Source: Notospermus geniculatus
Taxonomy: Eukaryota; Nemertea; Pilidiophora; Heteronemertea; Lineidae
Direction: 5' to 3'
Assembly: GCA_002633025.1 (NCBI GenBank)
Contig: NMRB01001194.1
Location: 117,149 to 181,148 of the forward strand
DNA: 64,000 nucleotides
How positions within the stretch are numbered: position 1 is the first letter of the stretch; each line of letters begins with the position of its first letter. Position numbers and translations under genes: made by a program. Shown here piece by piece: positions 23,201 through 33,333 of the stretch. The notes under the pieces were generated by a model, which saw nothing but the letters and a program-made list of their open reading frames with translations, ran no database searches and was not told the origin of the DNA.

Positions 23201-26200
23201 TAACTTTTAAACGGTTGGCTTAAGACCCTATAAATGTATTACCAACAGATAGAAACATGGGTACACTGAGACAGAAAAACGTATTCTTATGTAGTTTATC
23301 ATCCTGGAAATGACGCATTTACACCTTTTTGCGAATTTCGGCGCCAAACATACTTTTTGCTGAATTTCTCATCAGATAGCAAATACAAATATGTAAAAAC
23401 AAATAAGAACATGCTAATCTGATTCAGAGGGCCCATGTTTCTATCTGTTGGCAATACATTTATAGGGTCTCAAGCCAACCGTTTAAAAGTTAGCTGTACA
23501 TCACTTTCCAAGTCCCTGTACAATGCTCTGATTTTGGTGCAATGATAAAGCCAGTACCCAAGATTCAAACGGCTGTATCTTCTAAACACACCATTTGCAG
23601 AACTTAAGAATTGGGTTTTTGTGGTCAGAGGGGTGGAACCTAACCCACAAACCCCAAAAAGTGTTTGTACTTGAGATGCTGATTAAACCTCTCTGGGCTC
23701 CCTGACTAGAGCTCAACCAACTGGCAAAGGCTAGCGTGCTCAACGTTTCATCTGGATAGATTCAGTGACCATGGTGACTTGAAATGAAGTGTTTCACCTG
23801 ATCATTCCCGCCGTCATCAAAGATGATCATTTTCTAACCGTAACGCCAGTCTTCGCACAAGATGGGATGTACCAGTTATTTTCCATGGCACGGCCTACCC
23901 GTGGGCAAGAGGATTTCCTTTATGGCCTGGTGGTGGTTAGCGCGCCTTTGGCATCCAAGCTACCAGTGCTTCGATGTTGATAATACATGTATTTTATAAT
24001 CTTGATGCAACTACAACTACTGCCCGGATATACGCTCTAAAACTTGCTTCTCAGTTCAACATTGACGAAGAGCAAGTAGAGAAACTGAGCGGATATTTGT
24101 CCATCTGTTCCAGTTCTACCACCTCGCGCTCGGGAGAGCCAACGGACGTAAAATCAAGGTAAAATAATTAAAGGTATCAGTTCATTGTTTGTTACAGATC
24201 GAACAACGATCTGACGGTAACGGTACTTCTCCTAACAAGTAAAAGGCGGTAGTTGCTAACAATAAACAACTGACAAGGTAAACTATAACTCGTTCGGTTA
24301 AAGATTTATAGTAGGTGAGACGGAGGGCAGGTTTCTCAAACTTTCTCTTGGCTGTAGCACGGTGGATCATTGGCCTAATCGTTACAGGGTGTTCGAGAAA
24401 AGTCTGCGGATGCACTGAGACCAATGGGAAGGCTCCCCTAAAACCCATTAGAAAAAGATGCTTTCATAGCAACAGGGTGTCTATCGGCGTTAAGATACTC
24501 GTGGATACCTATACGATCACGATGCTCTCCTCGGTGTCGGTGTTTAGTGTTTACACTCTCGAGGTCGGTGTTGTTTTTTTGGAAACCAATAAGACCTCTA
24601 CTTGGTGTGCACTTGAAGACTAAAGCAGCGATTTTAAGAGTGATTCAGTGTTCAGGTGCTTTTGGCGAGTACGCGAAAAAACGATGTGCATTCGTTTTGC
24701 TTTTCCATTCGTGGTACGTGTGTACTGTGTATATTGTATATTTTTTTATATAACGGAAGAATTATATTGAAATACATATGTAGGCCTAGCATCATGTTCC
24801 GATGCGATTACCTTTCTTGGCCGTATCTTTATTTTGACGTCGTTTCAAAAACACGAACTTAGGCCTAAAATGTGCAGCTGTGAGCCATCTTCGAATCCTA
24901 ATACGGCGGTGTATTGGCTGCATCATAAGACTGCACAACACAGTCAGAGGGCGTAGCGATTATCACAAGATGCCGTGAGCAATCGAGCCCAGTGACGGAC
25001 ACCTATGTTAGCGGTGTAAGGTTTGCCTTTGTTCCCCATATCTCGGTGTTTCTAGACAAAAGACAGGCCACCCTGTGCGCTAAAACATGTGATATCTTCA
25101 GGATGAGAGAGACCCTGCCTTTTCAATAGAGGATAACACAGAGAAATCTGTGACTTCGTGTCACAGTGTTCCCCATACAATGCGGGGAAACACTGAAAAA
25201 TGGCAACACTGAGACACTTTACACCGACCATTCGCCATCACCAATGTGAGTGAATACACGACGGAATGTCTGAAGAAACCTCACATTTACATAAGCCTAC
25301 TTTCCACTCGTTTATCGTGAGAATCTTGGGTTCCGATATGATATTACGCCTCAAAATTGATGCTGTACTTTATCAAGCGATCTGAGTGGAATGCTGTAAC
25401 ATTTCGTCGGTGAGAGCTTACACGATTCACTGATAAACTACAGCTGCCAAGCACTTTAGTAACAACGAGTTTATATTACCATTCATGCTTTTTCGTTTCA
25501 AATGCATGGAAACGAAAATTGCAGTCAAACTTTGCCCATCTTCCCCCAACTTTACAAACACAGAATATAGGTCTGGGCCCATATTCATAAAACTGTACTT
25601 AAGTCTAAGTGTGACACTTATCCTTTGTTGAACACAAAAGATTAAGCATCACGCTTTGACTTAAGTACATGTACATGTATGTTTATGAATATGGACCCTG
25701 GGCCCATATTTATAAAACTACTTAAGTCTAAGTGCGACACTTATCCTTTGTTCAACACAAAAGTTTCACACTTTGACTTATGTTTATGAATATGGACCTT
25801 GGCGCATATCGACCCAGTACGTCCTATGTTCAGAACCAGATACGTCAATACTCCAAATCTAGTAGTCTAAAGCGACTCTCTGGCGTATCTCTCTGATGCC
25901 ATAAGGTGAATGTGAATTATATCAGAATCGGAAAAGCGTTTCGAACCAATCTTTGAATTTGAATTACGTATTTTTCAATCACAACACGTGACTGGTGGCC
26001 CCTCCTCCACAGTCCGGCTCTGCATAGATATGACGGTGTGCATTCCACGAAATCTGTTGTCCAAATATACCCGCCTCATACATTTTGGTTCACTCCGTGG
26101 CTCGACACAGAACATGAAGCGGCCCTGTCGTTATCTCGGACGACATCAGATTGGAAATCAGAAAATCTCAAAATAATGTAGGAGAAAACCGCAATCCCAG

Positions 26201-26302
26201 AAAAAAGATTGACAAACCTCTTTGCATGCTAATTTTCGACCAATTCTACTTACAAATGATAAAGAGAGCACAGTGCACTAGTCCCAGAGTCTGCTCTGCC
26301 AT
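14269..26302 (-). CDS. XPNPEP2-like: Membrane Xaa-Pro aminopeptidase (XPNPEP2-like), 18 exons
   Basis: A dinuclear metallopeptidase that removes an N-terminal residue preceding proline; XPNPEP2 acts at the cell surface. Exons in transcript order: 26302-26254, 22875-22805, 22372-22256, 22025-21968, 21666-21562, 21327-21103, 20972-20871, 20685-20495, 20274-20158, 18156-18070, 17756-17644, 17459-17310, 16997-16937, 16722-16653, 16253-16068, 15459-15383, 14808-14692, 14487-14269. Phases agree throughout and the product is 704 residues (human XPNPEP2 about 674). It starts with a hydrophobic signal sequence, then an RQKR dibasic site. Metal ligands are D456 (VDSGGQY), D467 (DGTTDTART), H530 (GHGLGHF), E568 (EPGYY) and E582 (GIRLE). 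H526 and H539 are also kept. The tail (SCPSSASNISSS then LLGLYFIFTFMYY) looks like a GPI-anchor signal. The junction 16068/15459 splits codon E568 and lacks a GT donor. The first two exons rest on phase and position only. Confidence 0.9.
14887..15169. mobile_element. MITE with CAGGCGCGGATCCAG termini
   Basis: The ends CAGGCGCGGATCCAG and CTGGATCCGCGCCTG are perfect inverted copies, and CGAGC flanks both sides as a 5-bp target duplication. The inside is rich in C and G tracts. It lies in the aminopeptidase intron between exons 16 and 17. Confidence 0.85.
15554..15710. mobile_element. Palindromic MITE, family TAGAAATCAAACG, copy 1
   Basis: The ends (GGTATAGAAATCAAACGATA and its inverted counterpart ending GATTTCTAAACCTT) and inner blocks with AACGTT/TTACGAC are inverted repeats of each other. 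A second copy lies at 15851-15998 in the same intron of the aminopeptidase gene. Confidence 0.8.
15851..15998. mobile_element. Palindromic MITE, family TAGAAATCAAACG, copy 2
   Basis: The termini GAGGTTTAGAAATCAAACG and CGTTTGATTTCTAAACCTC are perfect inverted repeats, and the core CCGAAAATGCAATATAAAAT matches copy 1. A lone end of the same family is at 40173-40190. This copy ends 70 bp from the irregular exon end at 16068. Confidence 0.85.
17061..17230. repeat. CCAATCAG direct repeats plus (ACGA)n microsatellite
   Basis: The word CCAATC[AG] recurs about every 30-40 bp (near 17063, 17104, 17138 and 17160), then ACGA is repeated about seven times near 17200-17227. The tract lies in the intron between aminopeptidase exons 12 and 13. 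It looks like a decayed minisatellite. Its CCAAT content is probably incidental. Confidence 0.6.
18448..20035. mobile_element. Nested foldback element filling an aminopeptidase intron
   Basis: Outer arms (about 18448-18515 and 19965-20035) are inverted copies sharing AGCCCAT...CACTGCCA and GACCACGATGCCTCTACGAA. Inside is a second inverted pair, 18878-18930 and 19769-19820 (ATGCCTGGCTTTCACTGACG...), and a third left arm at 19133-19245 matching 19700-19811. The interior is saturated with TTCGTG and ATTCGTA words in both orientations. I saw no transposase frame. It occupies most of the 1.9-kb intron 18157-20157. Confidence 0.8.
21485..21540. repeat. Three tandem TTCAAGATGGC units
   Basis: TTCAAGATGGC occurs three times at about 19-bp spacing, just downstream (in transcript sense) of the donor of aminopeptidase exon 5. 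AAGATGGC is the YY1-type core. One more unit occurs near 49254. Confidence 0.6.
22474..22602. mobile_element. Hairpin MITE, family GAGTTTTCGCAAAGCACCCG, copy 1
   Basis: The arms GAGTTTTCGCAAAGCACCCG + AAACGCC[AG]..GAACGT are inverted and near-identical over about 40 bp, with ATTGTTCGA/GAACAA in the loop. It lies in the intron upstream of aminopeptidase exon 3. Confidence 0.85.
22985..23708. mobile_element. Long-armed foldback element
   Basis: Two arms of about 278 bp (22985-23262 and 23431-23708) are inverted copies with scattered substitutions and short indels, separated by about 170 bp. The ends are TAGTCAGG and CCTGACTA. There is no convincing ORF. It lies in intron 1 of the aminopeptidase gene. 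Confidence 0.85.
25575..25798. mobile_element. Two adjacent hairpin MITEs, family GGGCCCATATTCATAAA
   Basis: Two tandem copies (25575-25697 and 25700-25798) each start GGGCCCATATT[CT]ATAAAAC and end GTTTATGAATATGGACC, with shared inner words ACTTAAGTCTAAGTG and TTATCCTTTGTT. The same end occurs inside the direct repeats near 62620 and 63020. Confidence 0.8.
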
Positions 26303-26940
26303 CCTTGTAGTTTTCCTGAACGGATGAGATGTGCCGTGATATATTCACCTGTAATCATCCTGGTGTGAGAATGGAGCTTCATTGCACAGGTGCTTTGAGG
26401 CAGGCCTGACTTCCGAGATTGCATTTAACCTGCCCCAAACAAGCTGGACACATGGTTCTGATGAAGGAATCAGCTTAACTTGAAGCGTTTAAGACGGCAT
26501 ATTAGAAATCAGCCAAGATAGCAATACGGTATAAAACATCCATCACTAGGGGAAAAAGCGCGGGAATATCCCCCGAGTAGGCCGACTCCGTTCACGTCAC
26601 TTGATGACGTCATACCGGAGGAGGAATTAATTACCAATTCTCGGCACCAGATTTTTATGCCAGGGGTATAAATCGGAGGAAAATGGTCAAAGTGCCATTT
26701 GGTCACGTGGTCTGCTCAATCAATCTGACTTGCAAGAACACGCTTTATAACGAAAGTAAGATTCTTCATCTGACGTCACGATGGTAGAGAATTCATGACC
26801 TTGTCAGCGAACGCTTTCGGAGGCTCTAGTGCATTGTGTCTGCAGTTTCTTGAGATAAAGGGATTCATTGAACGTCGGAACGTATACAATCCTCTGTTGA
26901 AATCCGAATCACACTATACGTGTACTTTCATTGCGGGATA

Positions 26941-27055
26941 AGAGAGTTTTCGTGAAGCCCCCGAAACGCCGACGCGAACGTCTATTGTTCGCTGTTCTCT
27001 TCCAGGTATCGAACAATGGGATTGACGTTCGCGTTGGCCTTGCGAAAACTCTCTA
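26941..27055. mobile_element. Hairpin MITE, family GAGTTTTCGCAAAGCACCCG, copy 2
   Basis: The arms GAGAGTTTTCGTGAAGCCCC... and ...GGCCTTGCGAAAACTCTC match copy 1 at 22474 and have the same inner blocks (GACGCGAACGTC, ATTGTTCG). It lies about 640 bp upstream of the aminopeptidase start codon. Confidence 0.8.
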
Positions 27056-28785
27056 TTGTATACTTTGGGGACTCGTGCATGCACGGAGCAACTTGCGCAT
27101 AGCCCACCGACCGCGGAAGGGATATTAGACTATGCTTTCACTGCACCTGAAAAAACGAAAACAAGTTCTTTCTTTGCTACATTGGTTTTACGAAATAACT
27201 CATCGCTTAACACCTCTTGTCTTTTTTTCGCGCGAGGTTATCTCCAGTTTTCGTCAGGTAGGCTATATGGCTTATTAGCGTTTTGTGGGTTACAGCTGCC
27301 GTTGGAGGTTTTAGGAACACCGACAGCTAGCCTACAATTTTCGTCCAGAAGCCATGAGCTTCTATGGCGCTAAATTGCCCCACGAGTCATGACACCAAAA
27401 GCTGAATGGCCCTTGTTGTTCAGGATGTGTTTAAAATTGTTTGAAATTTCTCAAAATGTTTGGCTCTTTTCTCATCCTATATCTACATCTAAACAATATC
27501 TACGCCAAGGCCACTGAAATACATGTACTGCCTACCGGTCACCGATGATAATGACGTTCGTCAAGTGATATCTAACGGTGCAGGGAGGGGCAAAGGAAAT
27601 CAGGCGAAAAAAACAAATTTTCATCTTCATGTGCCGGTGCAACAGACTTTATTTGCCTTTTTATTACTAATTGCTACATCCGCCCGACAGTCCAGCAAGC
27701 ATGGGGGGCCTCGTTTAGTTCCCGACAGATGTCGCTGTAGTAAGCATTGGTGCGTTTCTCCAGGATCGCACTAAACACCCATATCCTTACCCATAGGTCA
27801 ATTTCGTTTTTGTACTTAAAGGATAATAGACCTATGGCACCTGAATCAGGGTGCTTCGTGAATACGGTCTGATGCCGGTATCAGTACCCATCCTCTGCTT
27901 TGAGTGTGCCGGGCGGTGTAACTCTAATATAAAGCTTATAAGAAGCTGTTTCATTGTCACGTGACATTTCCTGTACATCAATGCCTAATTCCTATTATCC
28001 AATCATAATGCGCTGAAATGCTTGTACATGATCATGCAGTGAACGGGTTCATCACGTGACCAAAAATTTGGACGAATCAGAATTTGTGACTTTGATTGGG
28101 CAGAAAGCGACTCATGTCAATAGTGCAGAACAGAAAAAAATGCATATTTATATATGGTGATGCCCTATCGTGTCTGAACTTCGATAAATGGTCACGTGTG
28201 AACCCGATTTCGAAGAAAACCAAAATGCCCGCAAGTGCCCTGAACACAGTTATATAGAGAAGCCCTATGCAAATGATCATTACACAATACATCAGAATTT
28301 ACATTTTTACAGTTACACAGAGTTGTGGTTATATCACAGATAGGACCCTGACTGATAATGAAGTCAAGCATAAGGCACCGATAAGGCACCGACGAACCGT
28401 CCCCAAATAACATCGATAAATAAGCAACTTAGACTGGTTCGATATCCCACTGCCAAGGTGATTATCAGCCGTGGAAAGAACCAGGTGAAGCTGACGGAGC
28501 AACGTTGCAACCGTCAGAGAAAAACGGATCCAAGCTTCAGCACTACGTATCCATTCGAAAGTTCAGTGTTTTTATCATTGCGAGGCAACGACCAGATCAC
28601 CCTTCCAGCAGGACAGCGAACCAGTCTATCTGAATGCATGAAACGCATGAAAAATCCCGGATCTCGCGCGAATCCGTGGAATAGGTATTAATCTTGCTTC
28701 AGTAATGTTACCTGAGTTCAAAATACAACTTCCCACCACGGAGAGTGGTCTGACGTAAAAACCACTTCGGAAAACTTTAGTAGTT

Positions 28786-28966
28786 GGGTCATTCCATGCC
28801 AACTCACTCACTTTTTACGGCGACCGTCTCCGATTTCCATTATTTTTGGTATGCTGGGGGGTCCTCCAGAGAAACTATTTCTCTGGAGGACCCCCCAGCA
28901 TACCAAAAATAATGGAAATCGGAGACGGTCGCCGTAAAAAGTGAGTGAGTTGGCATGGAATGACCC
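28786..28966. mobile_element. Perfect 89-bp-arm hairpin element with AGTT duplication
   Basis: Reading both arms base by base, 28786-28874 and 28878-28966 are exact reverse complements around a 3-base loop. The ends are GGGTCATTCCATGCC and GGCATGGAATGACCC. AGTT flanks both sides (28782-28785 and 28967-28970). With no arm divergence this is a very young insertion. Confidence 0.92.
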
Positions 28967-29357
28967 AGTTACACAAATGTTTTCCTCTGTTGTTTTTTCC
29001 TGTTAGATACAGAGGTTTTCCTACAGAATAGCCTACAGCTGTCCCTTCTCAGTGCTTGCCCTGTGGAGCTCAGTCCGTTCAACAGCCTTTCCAAGGGCAG
29101 CTCTAGCTTTCCTTTGGGCATAGAGTTTTTAGCGAATACAGATTCAATTTACCAACAGAAAGCTGCTTTTGAACGTAGTTTCATGAAGAACACAGAATAC
29201 AATACAGGCACTTTCCAGAAAAAAGTCACTTTTTTCGAAATGCACCAGAAGGTTGGTGATCCTAGGCCCTTAGGCATTCCAGTCGGCGAAATCACAGTCA
29301 TGTAGTGTCTCCGAAACACAGTGTGTACTTACCGTGCCGTCTGACGTTTGATCAAGT

Positions 29358-29623
29358 TAAAGCTAGGAATCCGCTGCTGATTTTCTGCATTGCGACTTGC
29401 TTCGCAACTTGGTGTTTGCGATTGAATATACGATCGCAAGGAACTGATACCGGTCGCCGACCGATTGCCGACTGAAATTGACCACATCTTCGCCATTGGT
29501 GGAAATCACGTCAAGCGAATCCACTGCGGCGATCGAGTGCCCAGTTGCAACGCAACCCACCAGTGGCAAAGCAAGTCGCAAAGCAAAATCAGGTTCAAAA
29601 TCAATGGTGGATTCCTAGCTTTA
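29358..29623. mobile_element. MITE with TAAAGCTAGGAATCC termini
   Basis: The left end TAAAGCTAGGAATCC...GCGACTTGCTT and the right end AAGCAAGTCGC...GGATTCCTAGCTTTA are imperfect inverted repeats of about 45 bp. The middle holds alternating GCAA/CGAC-rich sequence and no ORF. Confidence 0.8.
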
Positions 29624-29835
29624 GAGAATGAGGAATTTGTGCATATAAGCAATGGTGAAATCACAGTAGGTCCGGGGTATCTACAACGCCCGCGTTATCG
29701 CTTGGCTCCCTATTGTCTGGCAGCTGTTTGGTCCAAAAAATAATACGTATTGCAAAGTTGGGGTCCTCAAATACCACTGAACTTAGAAACGAGTAAGGCC
29801 TAGATCCACCTCAGTGAAGTATATATGGCAACTTA

Positions 29836-32789
29836 TCATCGTAGTTCATGCCACTGAGCGATTGCCTTCCTAGGGGAATGTAACATCTCCATCCAATGGT
29901 TGTACCCGGAGCCCAGGGCCACCTGCCCCAAGCAACACGTCCCCACCACTTTCTCGCCGACCTCCTTGAACTGTCCTTGCGTCGACTTGTGGACCACACT
30001 CACGATAAAGCCGACCTTGTCAAGGAACTCCATGGGCACGTCGAATATTATAGTCTCGTTGAACGAGGGATCTCGCGTGGTTTCTTTTGATTTCGTCCGT
30101 TTCTTCATCAGCGTGTTCTTGCCTTGTAACATCACAGATTTCACGAATAATAATGCATCTGCAAGCGAACAGAAAGGTCTTTTAGGTTGGTCGGTCGGGT
30201 AAAGGCAGTTGCCATAGCTACCCATCCCCAAGAAAAACTCTTGTTTCCTCTCTTTCTGCTAATTCGGCAAATCAAGCAACAATATTGAGGCGAGGCAATT
30301 TACATTTTGTCACGTGACCTACCTGGATCCTCGCGCAGATTCAGATCTCTACATTTGATAATTCCCATATGCACCTTGCCCGAGGTTGGCAGGTAACTCA
30401 TCGACAACATTATTTCGCCATTCGCTTCCTGAAAAGAGTATCGCCATTCCTCCAAAAAGGTTGCTTAGAATTCAGTACTCACACCCATACTCATACTCGC
30501 ATTCAACTCGTGCTCATACTGGTTAGCTCCTTACAGCCTTTACCGTTGTTAACCGATTCATGGTCTGCATGTTAGCTCAGGTCAGCGAAGAATGATACTT
30601 CGGGGGAGATGTCTTAAAGTCCCTGGTTTGAGAGCTTGCAACGACCCTATTTTGAGAGGATGCGGTTAGGGATTTCTCAGTACTACAGCGGTTTCTCCGT
30701 GCCGTTTCTGCAAGCATCTGCCCAAAATGACAATGCCCGCCAGCTCATTGTATAGACCAGTGAAACCCCAACGGTAAGAGCGGGGAACCTGCACTGGAAA
30801 CGGTCCCTCACATGCCTATGCGTGGTGCCCACACGTCGACATTGCGTCCTGAAGCAACTCGCGGCAACTAGCTTTCCGGCGATGGAAGCAACTTGGAGTG
30901 ACTGATCAGCCGCCTTTGTCGACCTGAGCGCGCTTGCGTCTCCGAGCAACTGCCGGATGCATCATGACCGTGCTGTTCGAGGTATAACTGCCAGTTGCTC
31001 CGAGTTCCTCTCAATTAAATCGCTGAAATGTCGACCTGCGCGTGGTGGTTTTTGATCTGCGACGGAACCGTCGAGTTGTTTCAAGACGCAATGTCGACCT
31101 GTGGGCACCTTACCTGTTTCGGCTGCGTCATCTCCTCCGCAAACGTCACATCAGATAATTCGTGTTCGTGCAGCAGCAACTGCACCTCTCCCTTCCATTC
31201 ATGCCGCGAATATTTATCAAATTCAAAAGACATCAATTTCAATACAATATCATTGAATCTCGCGGTCGGAAAATGAAACACGAAATCCTCGTCAAAAGGA
31301 GTGTCCGGTTGTCTTTGATGAACGGTCGATTGTTGCACGTCGAGGACTTCGCCTGGTAGCTTCGGTTTACGTGTATTTCTGGCGAGAATTTGCACCTTAA
31401 CATAGATATATGCCATTCCACCGTATAATCTAGGCGGTAAATCCTTTATAGATTTTAGAGATATGAAAAGTATGTGCTCTTTCGCCTCCTTGTCTTCTGT
31501 GCAGTTCAACGTGAACGTGGCGGTACCGCAGGACCGAGATGATTGGCTGTCAGTGTCGGATTCGGTCGGCTCCAGTCGGAGCATGCTGTCGTATGCTCGG
31601 TAGAGTGATGGGTTTAGGGCTTCCTGCTCTGAGTAAACATCCTAGAATACAATAAAACACCGATTATTTAGGGTTCTAGGAAACTGTCTGGTCAGTTCTG
31701 AGGAAATTGACACTTATACGACGTTTAAGTCAAGAATGTAATTGAGCAATATCCGCAGAACCTTACCAGCTGATCTTGAAGTGTTGGCACCTTTTCACCA
31801 GAATGTTGTACATGTTTGACATGAGAGGTCCAGAAAAAACTGGGTGTGATGTTGGCCAGGCTGACCTTGGGCTGTTGGGATCTGACTGTAACAAGAGACA
31901 ATGGTGTCAAACCATTCCACTGCCACTTTCTCAACCGGTTTCGCCGAGCCTTGACCTTAGGCCTGCTTTCCACTGGCGCGTTTCCGTGCGCGGAAACACT
32001 CGAAACCATTGTTTTTTTCCGCGCCGTGACCAACGAAGCGGAAACAAACAATGCTTTCGAGCGTTTCCGCGCGCGGAAACGCGCCAATGGAAAGCAGGCC
32101 TTACACAGAGAATGACCACAAAGCATTGAGAAGGAACTGAGTCGAGCACAAAACAATGGGCACTAAATATTCCGTAATGGAATCGTAAGCGACCAGCCAA
32201 AGAATCTCAAGAAAGCAATATGTATCATACGCGCCAGTCACCCATCCAAATTCTGGTGGAGCTCAACGATGCTTCGACTTCAGCTCGGAGACCAACGCGC
32301 CAACCACAAGGCCATATAAAGGAAATCCTCCATGGCCGGCGGTTTCGGCCGTACCATGACTGAAGACTGCACTTACGTCGTTTCTTTTCGTTCCGTCCAC
32401 ACGGGCACCACGGGTAGCAAGGACAATGGGGGCTGAGGGTACACACCATGATCAATATGATCAAGGCGAAGAAGACCATGAGTACAAACCCCGCGAGGAG
32501 GATGTCATTTGTGGTCACCGGCGTGTCGAAAAAACTCTGCAAGAAATGATGATGAAAAGTAGTCTCTTGAAGTAACCACCGCTGATCTTGCGAACAGAAT
32601 GTGAATTCAGGCTCCTAGCAGCCAGCTATCTTGCATCAACGTCAATCCAGAAGGGTTTGCTTTGACTTCAAAGTGACGCCTGGAAGTGTTGCCACCGACG
32701 ACATTTCTATCTTACCATTGCGGAATCTTTCGGTGACCTTTAACCTCTAGCAGATTCATCCCGGTGATTGGTCCAGGGTCGTACGCCAT
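29836..32789 (-). CDS. Divergent synaptotagmin (TM, C2A, C2B), six exons
   Basis: Exons in transcript order: 32789-32745, 32536-32377, 31885-31767, 31641-31114, 30428-30323, 30158-29836. All junctions are GT-AG and phases agree, giving 426 residues, a usual synaptotagmin length. A short N-terminal segment leads to one membrane span (about residues 26-47, ILLAGFVLMVFFALIILIMV), followed by a Cys cluster (HCPCYPWCPC) likely to be palmitoylated. C2A lies in the fourth exon and C2B in the last two (GEIMLSMSYLPTSGKVHMG to the IAQWHEL end). Calcium-loop aspartates are mostly gone: C2A loop 1 has GGMAYIYVKV in place of the usual SDPYVKV, and C2B loop 3 has VVHKSTQGQ. FEFDKYSRHE in C2A keeps one. It should act in membrane trafficking in a calcium-independent way, like the Syt12-17 group. 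I cannot assign the subtype. The first exon (MAYDPGPITG) is supported by phase only. Confidence 0.87.
31960..32100. mobile_element. Hairpin MITE with TTA duplication in a synaptotagmin intron
   Basis: The ends GGCCTGCTTTCCACTGGCGC and GCGCCAATGGAAAGCAGGCC are inverted copies continuing through GTTTCCG...GCGGAAAC. TTA flanks both sides (31957-31959 and 32101-32103), as expected of a PIF/Harbinger-type MITE. It lies between the second and third coding exons. Confidence 0.85.
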
Positions 32790-33189
32790 CACTGGCCGTC
32801 ACCATGCCTGGAAAACACAAGTTGCGTTACCAGTCTTCGAATTTTCTGGAGGACGGGTGCATGGGTGAGATTACCGACGAGTAGGGGGCCTTCCTCGCAA
32901 CGAGCTCCACCCTCTGATTCGTCAATTTGCCCAGGCCAGTTTATCATCGATAAACATTATCAAACCACACGTATTGACCAACCGCGGCCATGTTGTCCTC
33001 CAGAAACCAGCCGCCGAAGCTGAATGGTCTGTTTGCATATCGTCAGGTACACTGAAGCCTGGATATTGATTCGATTACTTCATAATAATAATATGAGATT
33101 TAGACCAAAAGCACAGGATATCCGTTGCAGTATGAAACGCGAACGAAGCCTTTGTTTCATAATCCATTCCGTGCGGACGGGAATGGAAC

Positions 33190-33333
33190 GAAATATTGTC
33201 CCGGTACGAACTGTCCGCGGTACAAGTTGTCCGGGTGCGATAGGGGACGAATTTCCTATAGGTACGAGTTCCACGACGAATTGTCGAGGTACGAATTGTC
33301 CCGGCACGAGTTGTCAGGGTACGAATTTTCCTG
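33190..33333. repeat. Degenerate 15-bp tandem repeat
   Basis: Variants of GGTACGAATTGTCCC recur about every 15 bp through the interval, with decay in the middle. The minus-strand open frame across it is explained by this repeat and is not called as a gene. Confidence 0.65.

Larger units (their letters stand above)
26303..29835. other. Intergenic stretch between aminopeptidase and synaptotagmin
   Basis: It should contain the aminopeptidase promoter. I saw no TATA box that I would defend. It holds MITEs at 26941-27055, 28786-28966 and 29358-29623. No exon is supported. Confidence 0.45.
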
